Assembly (NCBI RefSeq): GCF_001642475.1
Contig: NW_019174058.1
Span: 19,406-83,405 of the forward strand
From: Fonsecaea monophora
Taxonomy: Eukaryota; Ascomycota; Eurotiomycetes; Chaetothyriales; Herpotrichiellaceae
DNA: 64,000 bases
Reading direction: 5' to 3'
In this document: one piece after another, positions 43,416-53,665 of the stretch
Position numbering within the stretch: position 1 is the first letter of the stretch
How the letters are laid out: the number at the start of each line of letters is the position of its first letter
The notes under the pieces: model-generated
Told to the model about the DNA's origin: nothing
Database searches by the model: none
The model's input: the letters and a program-made list of their open reading frames with translations, nothing else
Translations under genes and position numbers: made by a program

Positions 43416-44853
43416 ATGAGCAGTTTCCAAAACATCGAGAAGCCGTCCTTCGTATGGCACTGGAGGAGCTGGGAGGATTTCAAAGCCGCCTCATTGTTCA
43501 CGTTGAGCAATTATGCCAACATCATTCTCCTGGTTGTCTTCCTTGTCTTGGCTTTGAACCAAGTGAGAGTTAAGAATGTGAGTTGTGTCAGCCTTGCCAC
43601 TCAGGACCTTCCCAGCTATTCGCTTCGCAGACATCGTTGACCTCTCCTCCAGAAAGCGGCAAAGAAGATCGGGTTTGAGAATCGTTATCTCAAAGCCCCA
43701 GAGTTCCCCCCAGTGGAAGAACAACCAGAGTTCGACTGGGAAACCACGGAACCTCTTCGTATCCGACCTTTCAAACCGAAATACCATTTGACCATGGGTG
43801 AGTTCTCGTTCGATCCGCCACTGTTCCCTTCGTTAGCCTACTTGAACTCTCTTCTCGCATTCCCTACAAGAAGAGGCTGACTCTACACGAGCCGAATCTG
43901 ACGAGTCAGCACTTGAGAACCTCCCACCCTCGGAGTTACTAGTGATGGACAGGAACTACGCAGACCGGGTCGCCTACCGTCGTAAAATCATAGCCGAGCA
44001 CGGTGAGCACGTCGTTGCTGTAAATGACGACTATCGCATTCGTCCCGCCGTGGTGGAACTCTACCAGTTTCTTTTTGGCACCTATCTGCCACTGCGCTTC
44101 CCCAGGATGTTCAAACTACACGAAACCGACTATGAGGAGGGCAAGACGTTTATGCTGGAAAACTTGGTGACGAAAGCACTGTTTCCCGCGAAACCGTCAC
44201 CTCGCACATCGACCAAAATGCTTCTCGAGACTCTCGGACGAACCCTGGACGAAGACTTTCTCTTCCTGCTCCCCGAAGAAGGGGATCCGAGCATGGATAA
44301 GAAGGAGGCGGATAACGAAAGCAAAGAAGAAGACACGAAATATGTTCTCGAAGCCTACGTCTGTTGCTGTCCCAGCGGCTTCGACCCCCGCGAGAAACTT
44401 GGTAATCGACTCGCCAAGATCCACGACCCTGTGCCTGGCTACCCCCAAAAACTAGAAGCATCAATGGATCGATTCTTCTCCCGGCTCGAAGTGGGCAAAT
44501 ACGTCCGCCGGGTCAACTGGTCCGTCACCACGAACACGGAACTTTATGCGGCTGGGCGCGGCACCAACCACGCCCACGAGGGTGACGAGGTCGAGGAACT
44601 CGAGGAGATCGACGTCGACAAGACATTTGTGAGGTGCGAGAGGCAGACGCTCCACAGGCTACCGAAGAGTAAGGCGCTGGTGTTCGCCTTCAAGACGTAT
44701 CTATATCCGATCGCCCAGGTGAAGGAGGAAGGGTCGGGCGAGGAACTCGCTCAGGCCATTGATGGGCTGAAGGAGGGTAGCGTGCCCGCCATGCACTTTT
44801 ACAAACGCGGCGTCGTGTGGGGGGAGGCCGTCAAGAAGTACCTCAGAAGCTGA
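43416..44853 (+). CDS. DUF3445 / heme-dependent oxidative N-demethylase-like membrane protein
   Basis: Exons 43416-43577, 43653-43797, 43871-44853 give 429 aa; the last acceptor is a tandem AAGAAG, so one Glu may be skipped. The N-terminus has one hydrophobic helix (YANIILLVVFLVLALNQV). The rest matches the DUF3445/HODM alpha-like family: PFKPKYHLTMG, a LLVMDRNYADRVAYRRKII helix, the central CCCPSGFDPREKLG (family CPSxFxxxxKxG), IHDPVPGYPQKL and the RRVNWSV motif, then FVRCERQTLHRLPKSKALVF. The bacterial relative HODM oxidatively demethylates dimethylamine with heme and 2Fe-2S or flavin partners; the fungal reaction is not established. It is divergent from atg11. Confidence 0.85.
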
Positions 44854-45166
44854 TAGGCTCGAGGTTCGACGGAATGGAAGTTGCAGACATCGAAGAAGGG
44901 GAGCACTGTCTTCACGTAAATACGCCGATCTATCTCACGAGGTTCATGTCAATATATGTTTTTGTTCTGGTTTAAATGCCGCATCGAATAAATGAGTTCC
45001 CTCGAGACACGTCTATCCATCGATCTTGGGTACATATCTACAAGGTTGGCATGATTTGGGACGGAGATTAATAGCTAGACGGAGGGATCTTGCAGGCAAG
45101 AACATTTTTGTAGTTATTTTTTGGCGGCTCCTATCCCTTGTCGGAAGGAGCAGTGTCTTTGTCTGT
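44854..45166. other. intergenic between convergent genes
   Basis: 313 bp holding the 3' ends of two convergent genes. No other feature seen. Confidence 0.4.
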
Positions 45167-46252
45167 CTATCCCAGCCGCTCGACCACCTTGATCAGGTCT
45201 GCTGTGACACCCATCGCGGTGACTTCGCCGCCGGCACCCGCCCCTTGGATGACCAGCGGATTCGCACCATATCGCTTGGTATAGAAGCAGATCAAGTTGT
45301 CACTGCCCTTCAAGCCTGCGATCGGGGAACCCTTCTCGACCATTTCCAAACCCACCTTGACCTCGCCTTTGCCAACGTCCACCGACCCGACATATCGCAC
45401 AACCTTGTTCTGGGCGGCGGCTTGGGCCTTGTACGATTCCATCTGCTCGTCGAATTCCGGCAGACGGGCCATGAACTCGTCGCTCGATTTCGCCGACTCG
45501 AGCTCTTTCGGGATTAGACTCTGGACGGGGAAAGCGTCTGGGCCCTGAACTTTCAACCCGGCCAAGCGTGCGAGAATGGTGAGCTTCCTCGCGACGTCCA
45601 TGCCATTGAGGTCGTCTCTTGGATCTGGTTCCGTGTAGCCCGCCTCTTTCGCCTGTTTTACGATGTCTGACCATTTTCCGTCGCCCGATCCGTCGACGGG
45701 GGCAAAGGAGTTGAACAGGAACGACATGGTTCCTGAAAACACACCTTCGATGCGTGTGACTTGGTCGCCCGTCGCGACCAGATCTTTCAAGGTGGATATC
45801 ACGGGAAGGCCGGCACCCACGCTGGATTCATGGTATACCATGGCCTTTCCATTTGCCTGATCGACCGCGGAGAAGATGTCGTTCCAGAGCTGCAGGCTGC
45901 CAGAAAAGGCCTTCTTGTTCGGCGTCACGACGCTTATCCCTTTTTGCAGGAACGATGGGTATGCGTTTGCAACGTCTTGAGACGAGGTGTTGTCGACGAG
46001 TATAACCTTGCCCGGAGCCGATGAGAGATATTTGACCAGTTCATCGGGGACAGAGAGGAGTTTGGAGGAAGAGGATTGTAAGTCGGAGGGAGAGACGGGG
46101 GAGTAAGACGTGTTGTAGAGTTGTTTCGAGGAGCGGGAGAGAAAGATCAGTGAGGGGCGCAGGCGAGAAGGTAGCGAGGAAATCTGGGACAAGAAACAGG
46201 TGCCGACACCGCCGATGCCGATAACGGCGAGATAGATGCTGGGTGACGACAT
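45167..46252 (-). CDS. hom6: Homoserine dehydrogenase
   Basis: 361 aa, single exon, start at 46252 (MSSPSIYLAVIGIGGVG). The N-terminal Rossmann fold has the nucleotide-binding GIGGVG loop. VVTPNKKAFSG and YHESSVGAGLPVISTLKDL follow. The homoserine dehydrogenase signature appears as GVFSGTMSFLFN and GYTEPDPRDDLNGMDVARK. The end is QGAGAGGEVTAMGVTADLIKV. Length and motifs agree with fungal Hom6, which reduces aspartate semialdehyde to homoserine on the way to threonine and methionine. Fungal Hom6 lacks the aspartokinase and ACT domains, as here. Its promoter must fit in the 242 bp between it and the next minus-strand gene. Confidence 0.95.
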   Translation of the reverse strand: MSSPSIYLAVIGIGGVGTCFLSQISSLPSRLRPSLIFLSRSSKQLYNTSYSPVSPSDLQSSSSKLLSVPDELVKYLSSAPGKVILVDNTSSQDVANAYPSFLQKGISVVTPNKKAFSGSLQLWNDIFSAVDQANGKAMVYHESSVGAGLPVISTLKDLVATGDQVTRIEGVFSGTMSFLFNSFAPVDGSGDGKWSDIVKQAKEAGYTEPDPRDDLNGMDVARKLTILARLAGLKVQGPDAFPVQSLIPKELESAKSSDEFMARLPEFDEQMESYKAQAAAQNKVVRYVGSVDVGKGEVKVGLEMVEKGSPIAGLKGSDNLICFYTKRYGANPLVIQGAGAGGEVTAMGVTADLIKVVERLG

Positions 46253-46494
46253 GTTTAGGAAATCTGAGGAGGTGAAAGCGATTTGCGAATTGACAGAGAA
46301 TTGGGCGTGGAATATTTTCTCTGCTGGAATCAATCGGATGCGGGGTAGAGTGTCAGGGACGGGGTGATGTGCAGAAGACAAGGCTGCACAACAGCCTTGT
46401 CAAGTGGAATAGGCACGTGCTCCAACATCTTACATGAACAAGTGCAACGTCGGGCACTAGTAGGGTGGTTCAACGTCAGTCATGTCGTAGATCA

Positions 46495-47598
46495 TTATTG
46501 ATTTTGCTCGTCAAGACCAGGAAGACCAGCTTGTCCACCGATATCTTCCCAGAACCTGGCGTAATCCACCCCCTTCTTTTCCAGGCGAGTCCTTAGTTCG
46601 CGGATCGCCTCAGCCTGTCGTCCTTGAGTGAACCCGCCAGGTTGCGAGGTCTCAAACTGGACGATCTCGATCCAGCGGAAGAAGACTGCTTCGGCGCCGA
46701 GATCTGCAAGAATGCGTCTGAATCTTTCGACAGTGCTGTCCTGCTGCTGTCCATCGGCAATAACGTCTGACGGTTCGTGGACTTTCCAAACCAACCATTG
46801 CTTCTCATAGTATACCAGAGCAATGTTCTCAAGGTCTCCCAGTTGAATCACACCCTTTTCCACTAGCTTATGCGCGTCCAGCATCGCCTTGAAGTCGAGA
46901 TCCCAATCCTTGTCAAGGAGTAGGTATCCAGTCTTTACAAGAGTTGCGGTGCGCATGGCCGGGTCGACTTTGACTTTGATGGTCAATTCGTCATCCAGAT
47001 TCCACTTCTTTCCTTCATCTGGAGTGTCCCCGACGAGCAACGGTGTATCCCAATTCCTTCCTCTGCGAACAATTATCTCCGTATCTCTGAAACCTATTGT
47101 TCTCCTCCATTCCCATGGACCAACGAACCTCAACAGTCTGCTGCCAAAGACAAATTCCTTGGGCCAGCTTCCAATCAAACCGAATATAACGTAGTCGAGC
47201 ATGAGTAAGGCCGTTCGTGAAGTGACAGCGTTGAAGAGTTCCCCCGCTCCTGCAGTCTTCGTGTCGATTTTATATGCAGTGTCATAGCCGAAAATTGTGA
47301 TGATTTGTTCGAGGTAGACGGGAACAGCATAGCAAAAGCGGACACAAAGTCCGATGGTGATGAGAAGATTGAGGAGGACAGGGACGACGAATACACGTTT
47401 CTTGAGATTCGGCGGCGTGTGATCTAGGTGCACTAGGTATATGTGGTCCGTGGGAAGGGTCGAAAGGAAGGGTCTGAGTGAAATTGGGGCGTATTGGAAA
47501 GGAGTCGGAGGACCAGAGGTCGAGCTCGCAGCCGGCTTTATGTGGGCGGTCGAGTTCGCGGGAGCCTTGTTTGCACGTTTTCCAGTGCCACGAGCCAT
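46495..47598 (-). CDS. Conserved fungal membrane protein, two predicted helices (367 aa)
   Basis: Family function unknown. The start is at 47598 (MARGTGKRANKAP). An N-terminal disordered segment precedes LRPFLSTLPTDHIYLVHLDH. One membrane helix follows (VFVVPVLLNLLITIGLCVRF), and a second hydrophobic segment lies near ALLMLDYVIFGLIGSW. The remaining 200 residues are soluble. They contain PKEFVFGSRLLRFVGPWEWR, a beta-rich KWNLDDELTIKVKVDP, a helical WDLDFKAMLDAHKLVEKG, and end with RTRLEKKGVDYARFWEDIGG. The layout suggests an endomembrane (ER or mitochondrial) protein. It is not related by sequence to the adjacent homoserine dehydrogenase. Confidence 0.8.
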   Translation of the reverse strand: MARGTGKRANKAPANSTAHIKPAASSTSGPPTPFQYAPISLRPFLSTLPTDHIYLVHLDHTPPNLKKRVFVVPVLLNLLITIGLCVRFCYAVPVYLEQIITIFGYDTAYKIDTKTAGAGELFNAVTSRTALLMLDYVIFGLIGSWPKEFVFGSRLLRFVGPWEWRRTIGFRDTEIIVRRGRNWDTPLLVGDTPDEGKKWNLDDELTIKVKVDPAMRTATLVKTGYLLLDKDWDLDFKAMLDAHKLVEKGVIQLGDLENIALVYYEKQWLVWKVHEPSDVIADGQQQDSTVERFRRILADLGAEAVFFRWIEIVQFETSQPGGFTQGRQAEAIRELRTRLEKKGVDYARFWEDIGGQAGLPGLDEQNQ

Positions 47599-48472
47599 CT
47601 ATTCAGAGTGCAGCTGATAGACTGCCGTGACCACGATACACGCTTTCACATGTGCAGAACAACAGTGACAACATTCTCAGGGTTCATCTCCGCGAGTCAG
47701 GAAGTTCACGTGATACTGGTCTCCCTGATTCACGATCATTTTGCGCAGTTAGGTGCAAGTACATGGACAAATACGTACCTAGCTTTGAGGCTTTAATCTC
47801 GGCCTCCGTATCCTTGAGGTTTTGTCTCCTTCCTTCCAATAATAAGGAGTTAAGTTGTCACCTATTTAGCATGTGCTCAGCTAAACCATGATTCCCCATT
47901 CAGGGTAAAAGGATCGTACTCTCGTTTACCAGATTGGGTCAAGCTCTGCCGAGCGTTGAGGCTTGTGCAAAGCTTGGTGAACCGGTTCGCTCTGGGGGCG
48001 GTTTGAGCTGAATGGCCTCGATGGCAAAGCTGACATCGGGTCGGGGGCTGAGGTCCACGAAATTGCCCAATCCTGCGCCTGGCACATCCTGCGCAATCTG
48101 GTTCTGCTACTATATCAGGCACTCTCTGCTTACAAGACCCTGACGGCCAATAACGCCGTGTCTGAGGTGCTGAAGCTTTTTGAACAAGTGCTTATGCTCA
48201 GCTCCCCCGTGCCTGGCAAACGCTCTTACGGTCTGTGCGTGAGCCGCCACATGTCTCCCTGATATACCGTCCCTTCGCTGCTCTCGCGACGATCTTTGGA
48301 ATTCCCTTTTGCGAAGCGTTGGTGCCCTGGGTTTCGCTGGCAAAGTCCCCTTTCGTTTCCATCTTTTTCCTTTCGAACCGAGTCACTCCTTCGTTGATCA
48401 ATCCACCTGTTAATTGAACCCTTTGATTGCCCCTACTTGGCCTTGCATCTTCTTCGAAAATAATATTCAAAC
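47599..48472. other. intergenic, divergent promoters
   Basis: About 870 bp between divergent genes. One TCACGTGA core occurs near 47704-47711. No gene found. Confidence 0.45.
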
Positions 48473-49129
48473 ATGGACTACCTTCCAGACGTCCTACTCT
48501 TGGGCATCCGAGGCGCGAAAAGTGCAGTGCCTAACTTGGTGACTGATCATCAGGCGACAGCGACCTCAGGCGTGAACAACCCAAAGATTACCCACGCTCT
48601 GGGCAAGTTGGCTCAAGCAGGGGTCGGCGACGATGCCGTCAGCTCCGTGCTTGGCCTGCCTACCACCACATCGACTCGCTATCCGGCAAAGATCACCCAT
48701 GCGGCCGAGAAATTGAGCAACGCCGGGCTCAATTCTGACAATTCTCCTTCTCCATCTGCATCGGCGTCATCCAGCAGCAGCCACGGTCTTGCCACAAAGT
48801 ACATCATTATAATTGCTGTCGTCGGCGCCATCGTCCTCCTCGCCCTCTTGACCGGTGGATGTCTGTGCTGGAGACGGCATCGGAGAAGAAGGGCGTACAA
48901 TGTGGTCAGCAGGGGCGTGGACACAAAGGGCAAAGGGCCTATGCGGGAGAAAGAGGACATGTTTAACGCCGACATGGGAGAGTCGGAGAGTTTCAACGTG
49001 GAAGGTCAGAAGTTGACAGAACGCAACTTTGAGAGTGGATATGACAAAGTTGACACGGGCTATGAAGGCACGGGTTATGGAGGAGTAGAAGAACATGGTG
49101 GCGATAAGAGGGCGAGGCTCGAGGCTTGA
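48473..49129 (+). CDS. Single-pass membrane protein, unknown function (218 aa)
   Basis: No family recognised. The N-terminal half contains two copies of a short motif, NPKITHALGKLAQAGVGDD and YPAKITHAAEKLSNAGLN, which suggests an internal duplication. A Ser-rich linker is followed by a strong membrane helix (YIIIIAVVGAIVLLALLTGG), then CLCW and a basic stop-transfer patch RRHRRRR. The tail is polar with Tyr-Gly motifs (GYDKVDTGYEGTGYGG). No clear N-terminal signal peptide is seen. It could be a fungal plasma-membrane sensor-like protein with a short outer domain, but this is only inference. Confidence 0.65.
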   Translation: MDYLPDVLLLGIRGAKSAVPNLVTDHQATATSGVNNPKITHALGKLAQAGVGDDAVSSVLGLPTTTSTRYPAKITHAAEKLSNAGLNSDNSPSPSASASSSSSHGLATKYIIIIAVVGAIVLLALLTGGCLCWRRHRRRRAYNVVSRGVDTKGKGPMREKEDMFNADMGESESFNVEGQKLTERNFESGYDKVDTGYEGTGYGGVEEHGGDKRARLEA

Positions 49130-50342
49130 AGCTTGAGAGCAGAAAGGCGATCCCAGGGTGTCGCAAGTGATTGATGTCAATGTGGTGGTATCTTCCCGAC
49201 GGAATGACAGGCACACGGCGTTGGTGAAGGACGTTATATTGGAGAGAAAAGAAGAAATGGTTCTAGCTGGAGTCGAGGTGAAGTTGATGTGGTTTTCTTA
49301 TTGTCCTTCTCTCGAGTCAAATTTCCCATCTTGGTTTTCTTTTGTGACTTGACTTGTTTCCTTGACTTGTGCAATCTTTTCCATGACCCTTGAGCTAGAA
49401 CATCCCTCTGTTCACATCCCATTAATACCGCCAACATCAATGCTCTGCATAACGTCGAATGGATTGGGGTGCCGGTGCTGATCAAGCAGGGCGAAGAGGC
49501 GCAAAGCAGACGTCCACATGAGTTTGGATTGTGTCCACCACCTTTTCGGAGGTTGTAGATGCGCAAATGGGCCGACTTCAGTGGTCTGGACGCAGCAGTC
49601 TCTGTTCCCTGGAAGGTCGCTGCTGCAGCGTTGCAGTTTGAGCATTCCTCCTACAAGAGAAGTGCACGTGAACATGTCAACTCTAATGGTACTTCTAAGT
49701 CACCTGAGCGAGGCTGAGAAACCCTCGCAGTCTTCTTTTGATATGGTCGCTTTGCCCACTATGAGCAACTGATCTCCTTATCTCATGGAGCCAGGCTTCT
49801 TTTTGACACCGCTCCCATTGTGAGCAATGGTAATACGCTTGAAACTCTGCTTGGACGAGCACCTGCCGTGGCCAACTGCAAGGATACAATTTTTCTCCCA
49901 GCTTCAATCGCCAGCTCATCAGTCCAAACTTTGAGGTCTGAACTGGAACGTGTAGACCGACTTCTGGGTTATCAGCACCTGAGCCCATCCGATGGAGATT
50001 ATGGTTCTTCTCTGTCACACTTCCGCACTCACCTGCCCGGCCATAGTACGGACTACAAATCGACCTTCGGCACATTCGCTCTATCCTGTGAATCTCTTCT
50101 CATCCTCGGACTCCTGATAGATACCTCACTCGAATCTCAGTTTCAATTTGTGAAGGTCCCTCTCTTTTTACACACTTCAAAGTTTCAACCGCAACAACTG
50201 GTCAGTTCTTCTTCCCGCTCATCCTCCTTTTCTGCCACCCACGCTGACAGTAGGCGATAACATTGAGACTTAGAACTCACCAGATAACCGCTGATCAACG
50301 CGACAGTGACAGCCCCCCAGATCACCTTGATTCAATTTCAGC
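49130..50342. other. gene-poor region upstream of BTB gene
   Basis: About 1.2 kb with no intact gene. A plus-strand frame from 49820 to 50260 is open but starts only with GTG and has no recognised similarity; it might be a relic. Confidence 0.4.
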
Positions 50343-51503
50343 ATGAGCGCCAGCCGCAAACGTCCTGGGAGCCCGCAAGTCGACGAAGCACCCACGAAGC
50401 GCCCCGCGAAGCTCGTTGAGGTCGTCCCGGATGGAGATGTCCTGCTCGCTGTTGGCCGAGGGGACGATGCCCTCAAAATACGAGTCTCGGGGACAGTAAT
50501 CAGTCTTGCGTCGGGAGTCTTCTCTCGTATGCTCTCGTCATCATTCACAGAGGGAAGGTCGAGAGAAATTGAATTGCGCGAAGACGTTCCAGAGGCTGTC
50601 CTCGACTTCTGCAACATTGCTCACCATAAAGCTGAGAATGTCGATCATTGTGACGGCTCGAGGCTCGTGAAGCTAGTAGAATTTGCAGATGCGCGATTCT
50701 GTGTGAAAGCACTGAGGCCGTGGCTTTCCGCAAGGCTTGCTGGTATAATAGAAGAATTCAAGGGCTACGACCGCAACATGACACCAATGAATCACAACTG
50801 GATTTCTCCTGAAGACGATTCACTCGAGCTAACAATGGAACAGTGCATGAGTGTCGCCGCCGTTTTCAAATTGAACGATTTGTTCTGGTTCGCAACAAAG
50901 CATTTCTTGCTCCTACAGGGTCGACGTTCCACCTCCCCAACATTACCTTCATTCGCCGAGTCAGCTCTTGGATCCCGGGTACACAGTTTTAAAGGTATGT
51001 ATCACAGTTCTTTGGCAGCTAAGGCATGTCTCTGATGAGTCCGTCCTCCAGAAAGGTTTGAAAAGGAATCCATGCTGCAATCACGGCAGTTCTTCGACGG
51101 TATCTTGGAGTGCGTTGGCAGAGATTTCGATGCAGGTGCAGTTGATGCGTCAGCGATGGAGACCCGGAGCTGTTCATTTGCGAAATTCAGCGCTATTATG
51201 TTTTATTTAGCTAAGAAAGGCATTAAACCCGGGGAAGATTGGGCATACAAGAAATCAATCTCTCGGGCGATGCTCGATGTTCAGAGTCTCTGCATCACGG
51301 AACCCTGGAGTACGGTACTGGAGCGCACAGAGTGTAACGCAAGCCCTGCCAGTCCCTGTCTCTTCTGCCGGAGAGATATTGTGGGGGACCTGCTCGAGGT
51401 TGTTGAATGGTATATGAAGGAAACTTGCGGGGCCTGTCTTCTCTGTTACAACAGCGGTAGCGAGGATTACTTCCACGCCACACATCGCCACGAGGGGCAT
51501 TGA
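50343..51503 (+). CDS. BTB/POZ-domain protein with Cys-rich C-terminus
   Basis: Two exons 50343-50994 and 51052-51503, 367 aa; the 57-bp intron has gtatgt..ctccag. An N-terminal nuclear-signal-like stretch (RKRPGS, TKRPAK) is followed by a BTB core: PDGDVLLAVG, LKIRVSGTVISLASGVFSRM, EIELREDVPEAVLDFCNIAH and LVKLVEFADARFCVKALRPW. The middle part is helical. The C-terminal region contains CNASPASPCLFC and CGACLLC, two CxxC-like knuckles that could bind metal. BTB proteins of this fungal type form dimers or act as Cul3 adaptors, but no target is known. A clearly related but broken copy lies at 56578-57711. Confidence 0.75.
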
Positions 51504-53665
51504 TGTGTCCACCAGGGTGAATTCGACGTGAGCTACTTTGAATCAAACCCAGGTGACGTAAGTGGTGAAGAAGTCATGGGCTGGATGGACAATACATGTG
51601 TCGATTGGTGAGAAAGAGGGGTTGGCTGTATCCAGGACGCCAAGTTCATCACTGGGGATGGCGACTACTACTCTTCTCTCTTCCGAAGGCTCCAATGCGG
51701 AATACAGGTGGATGGAGAAGACCATGGATATGGTGGGACCAGGGCAATGTAGGACGTGGTCAGCGAGCTGCTGCTACATCCCACTTTCCTGCCTATTCTA
51801 TTCACCTCTTGTCTCCCCTTTCTCAGTGCTGATTGTTCGTCTCCGATCAAGTAGACCTCTTGCTCTAACATCCTCCTTGCTTTATCTTACACTGTGCGCG
51901 CAAACACTGAGAATGGACAGACATAGGGTTCCAATCCGATTGAGGGCAGACGGCCCTGTGAGCGATAACCAATCCACAGGACGGTGGGCAACACTGGCGA
52001 CCACGAAACTCCCTCGGCGAGTAAACAGAGGAGATCAGAGTCGATATTTTCCCAGGCGGGAACAGAGTGTTCGCCATGGACGCAAGCCACAACATGGTAA
52101 TTTCGCGGCGAGGCTGGCTCGTGTGAGCAAGGCCAATCTCACTTTCTGCGGCGGATCTCGATGTCATGCTGGACTCCTTCCACACCGTCCAGATGTGTCT
52201 CACAGTCTCGAACAGTGCGACGGACGACCGAGGCTTGTTGGTCTTGGGGCCATCCCTCCCAAGTCATAGCAAGAGCTAATCCCCATCATGCAGGGCCTCA
52301 GCCATGATATGGATCTTGTAAACGTGTAGGCTGCAGGTCCAATCTCCCAGTATTTCATCTATCGATGACAGATACCGTGGAGAAAGGCATTGAACTTGTC
52401 GGAAATATCATATGGGAGGCGGGTAGGGCTTTTTTACCAGCTAATAGTGTCCAACATATCGAACTGTGCAGGCCCGCGTCGAGGAGCTTCGGTGACAAAC
52501 ATGTGGGAACCGTCTTCTGGAACCCTGTGTCATCTGTATATTCCTACACGATGACAAGGAAGTTTGCTGTCTGCTTCAGCTTGTCCCAAATGAGTTGCCA
52601 AGAACGATATTTCCATACTAGGCTAGCGCAATTTCTGTAAACTCATTACCGTCGATGTCCCCTTTTCAAAGCATCGTCCAGCCTCATTGTTCCTTCTGTA
52701 GCCAACCAGCTGCTCACCTGGACCTCGAATCTCTCCGGATAGCCAGATCCAGGCGTCAAATCGCGCAAGGCTGCTTTCTCTGCTGAAGTAACGTCCTCTT
52801 GGCCCTACTCGCGAGCGCTTCGATACGAGATGCATCGCTCTTCGTTCGTCCAATTCCCGAACTCATAAAATCTCCTCGCCTGTCACTTCTCAGAAGGCTG
52901 CGTTCGATTGCCCTGCCTCCCTGTCACAGACTGCCACAAAGCAATACCTCCTCCGAAAATAGTCGGTGGTAAGGTTGGCAACTGACTCCTGACGCCAGCC
53001 AAGACTGGAGACAGAAAAATTGAGTTCCCATAGAAACATGGCCGATCTGGAGGATGCGCCTCATTTGCCAGTATTTTGGCACTCATGGCAGCTCAGGCAT
53101 GGGGCCGAAACTCGTATATCGGACTGCAAGGGAGATTAGTGTCTTACCGACTGCAGGCTGTCGAACAAGGCTGTAAGGCTGGAATCAGCCTGGACGGGAC
53201 GCCACAGTTTCCATTTTGGCCGGTTGGTGGTACAACATCTCAAAAATCAAGACGGCTGGACCTTCGTGTTGTCTGTCAGCCATCAGCCATCACAGGACCT
53301 GTCAATTGTCTATACGAGAATCTCAGGAGAGCGCTGAGGTTTGCTGTTTTTGTCTTGCCTGTCTGTTTGCATCCCCCTGCGTCTGGATTTCTGTGGCGTC
53401 CTTGGGTATAGCAACGTCGATTTCCATTCGATAATTACCATGTTACTCCTGAAAATGAGGCATTGCGGCCTCTTCTCTGGTTGTCGCTCGGACCAGGTGT
53501 CTTCTCAATAAAAGGCGAGTCGTCACAACCCTCAATCTTTTTAGTGTCAGTCGGTACCTCTCTTTCACTCTTTTCGTCCCAGTCATTCGTTTCCTCCAAC
53601 TGCAGACACTCGTTACAAAGTCCAGAGGATATCGTCGATTTCTTTGCTTTTCCTTTCCAACAATC
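51504..53665. other. gene-poor region (2.2 kb)
   Basis: No intact gene recognised. Several frames of 60-235 codons occur (for example 51562-52269) but have random-looking composition. The last 100 bp before 53666 are pyrimidine-rich and probably promoter. Confidence 0.4.

Noticed and set aside
49820..50260. 146-codon plus-strand frame upstream of the BTB gene
   Set aside because: It begins with GTG, lacks an ATG and shows no recognisable family.
51562..52269. 235-codon plus-strand frame
   Set aside because: Composition looks random, no domain, no intron logic, no CT-rich leader; not enough support for a gene.
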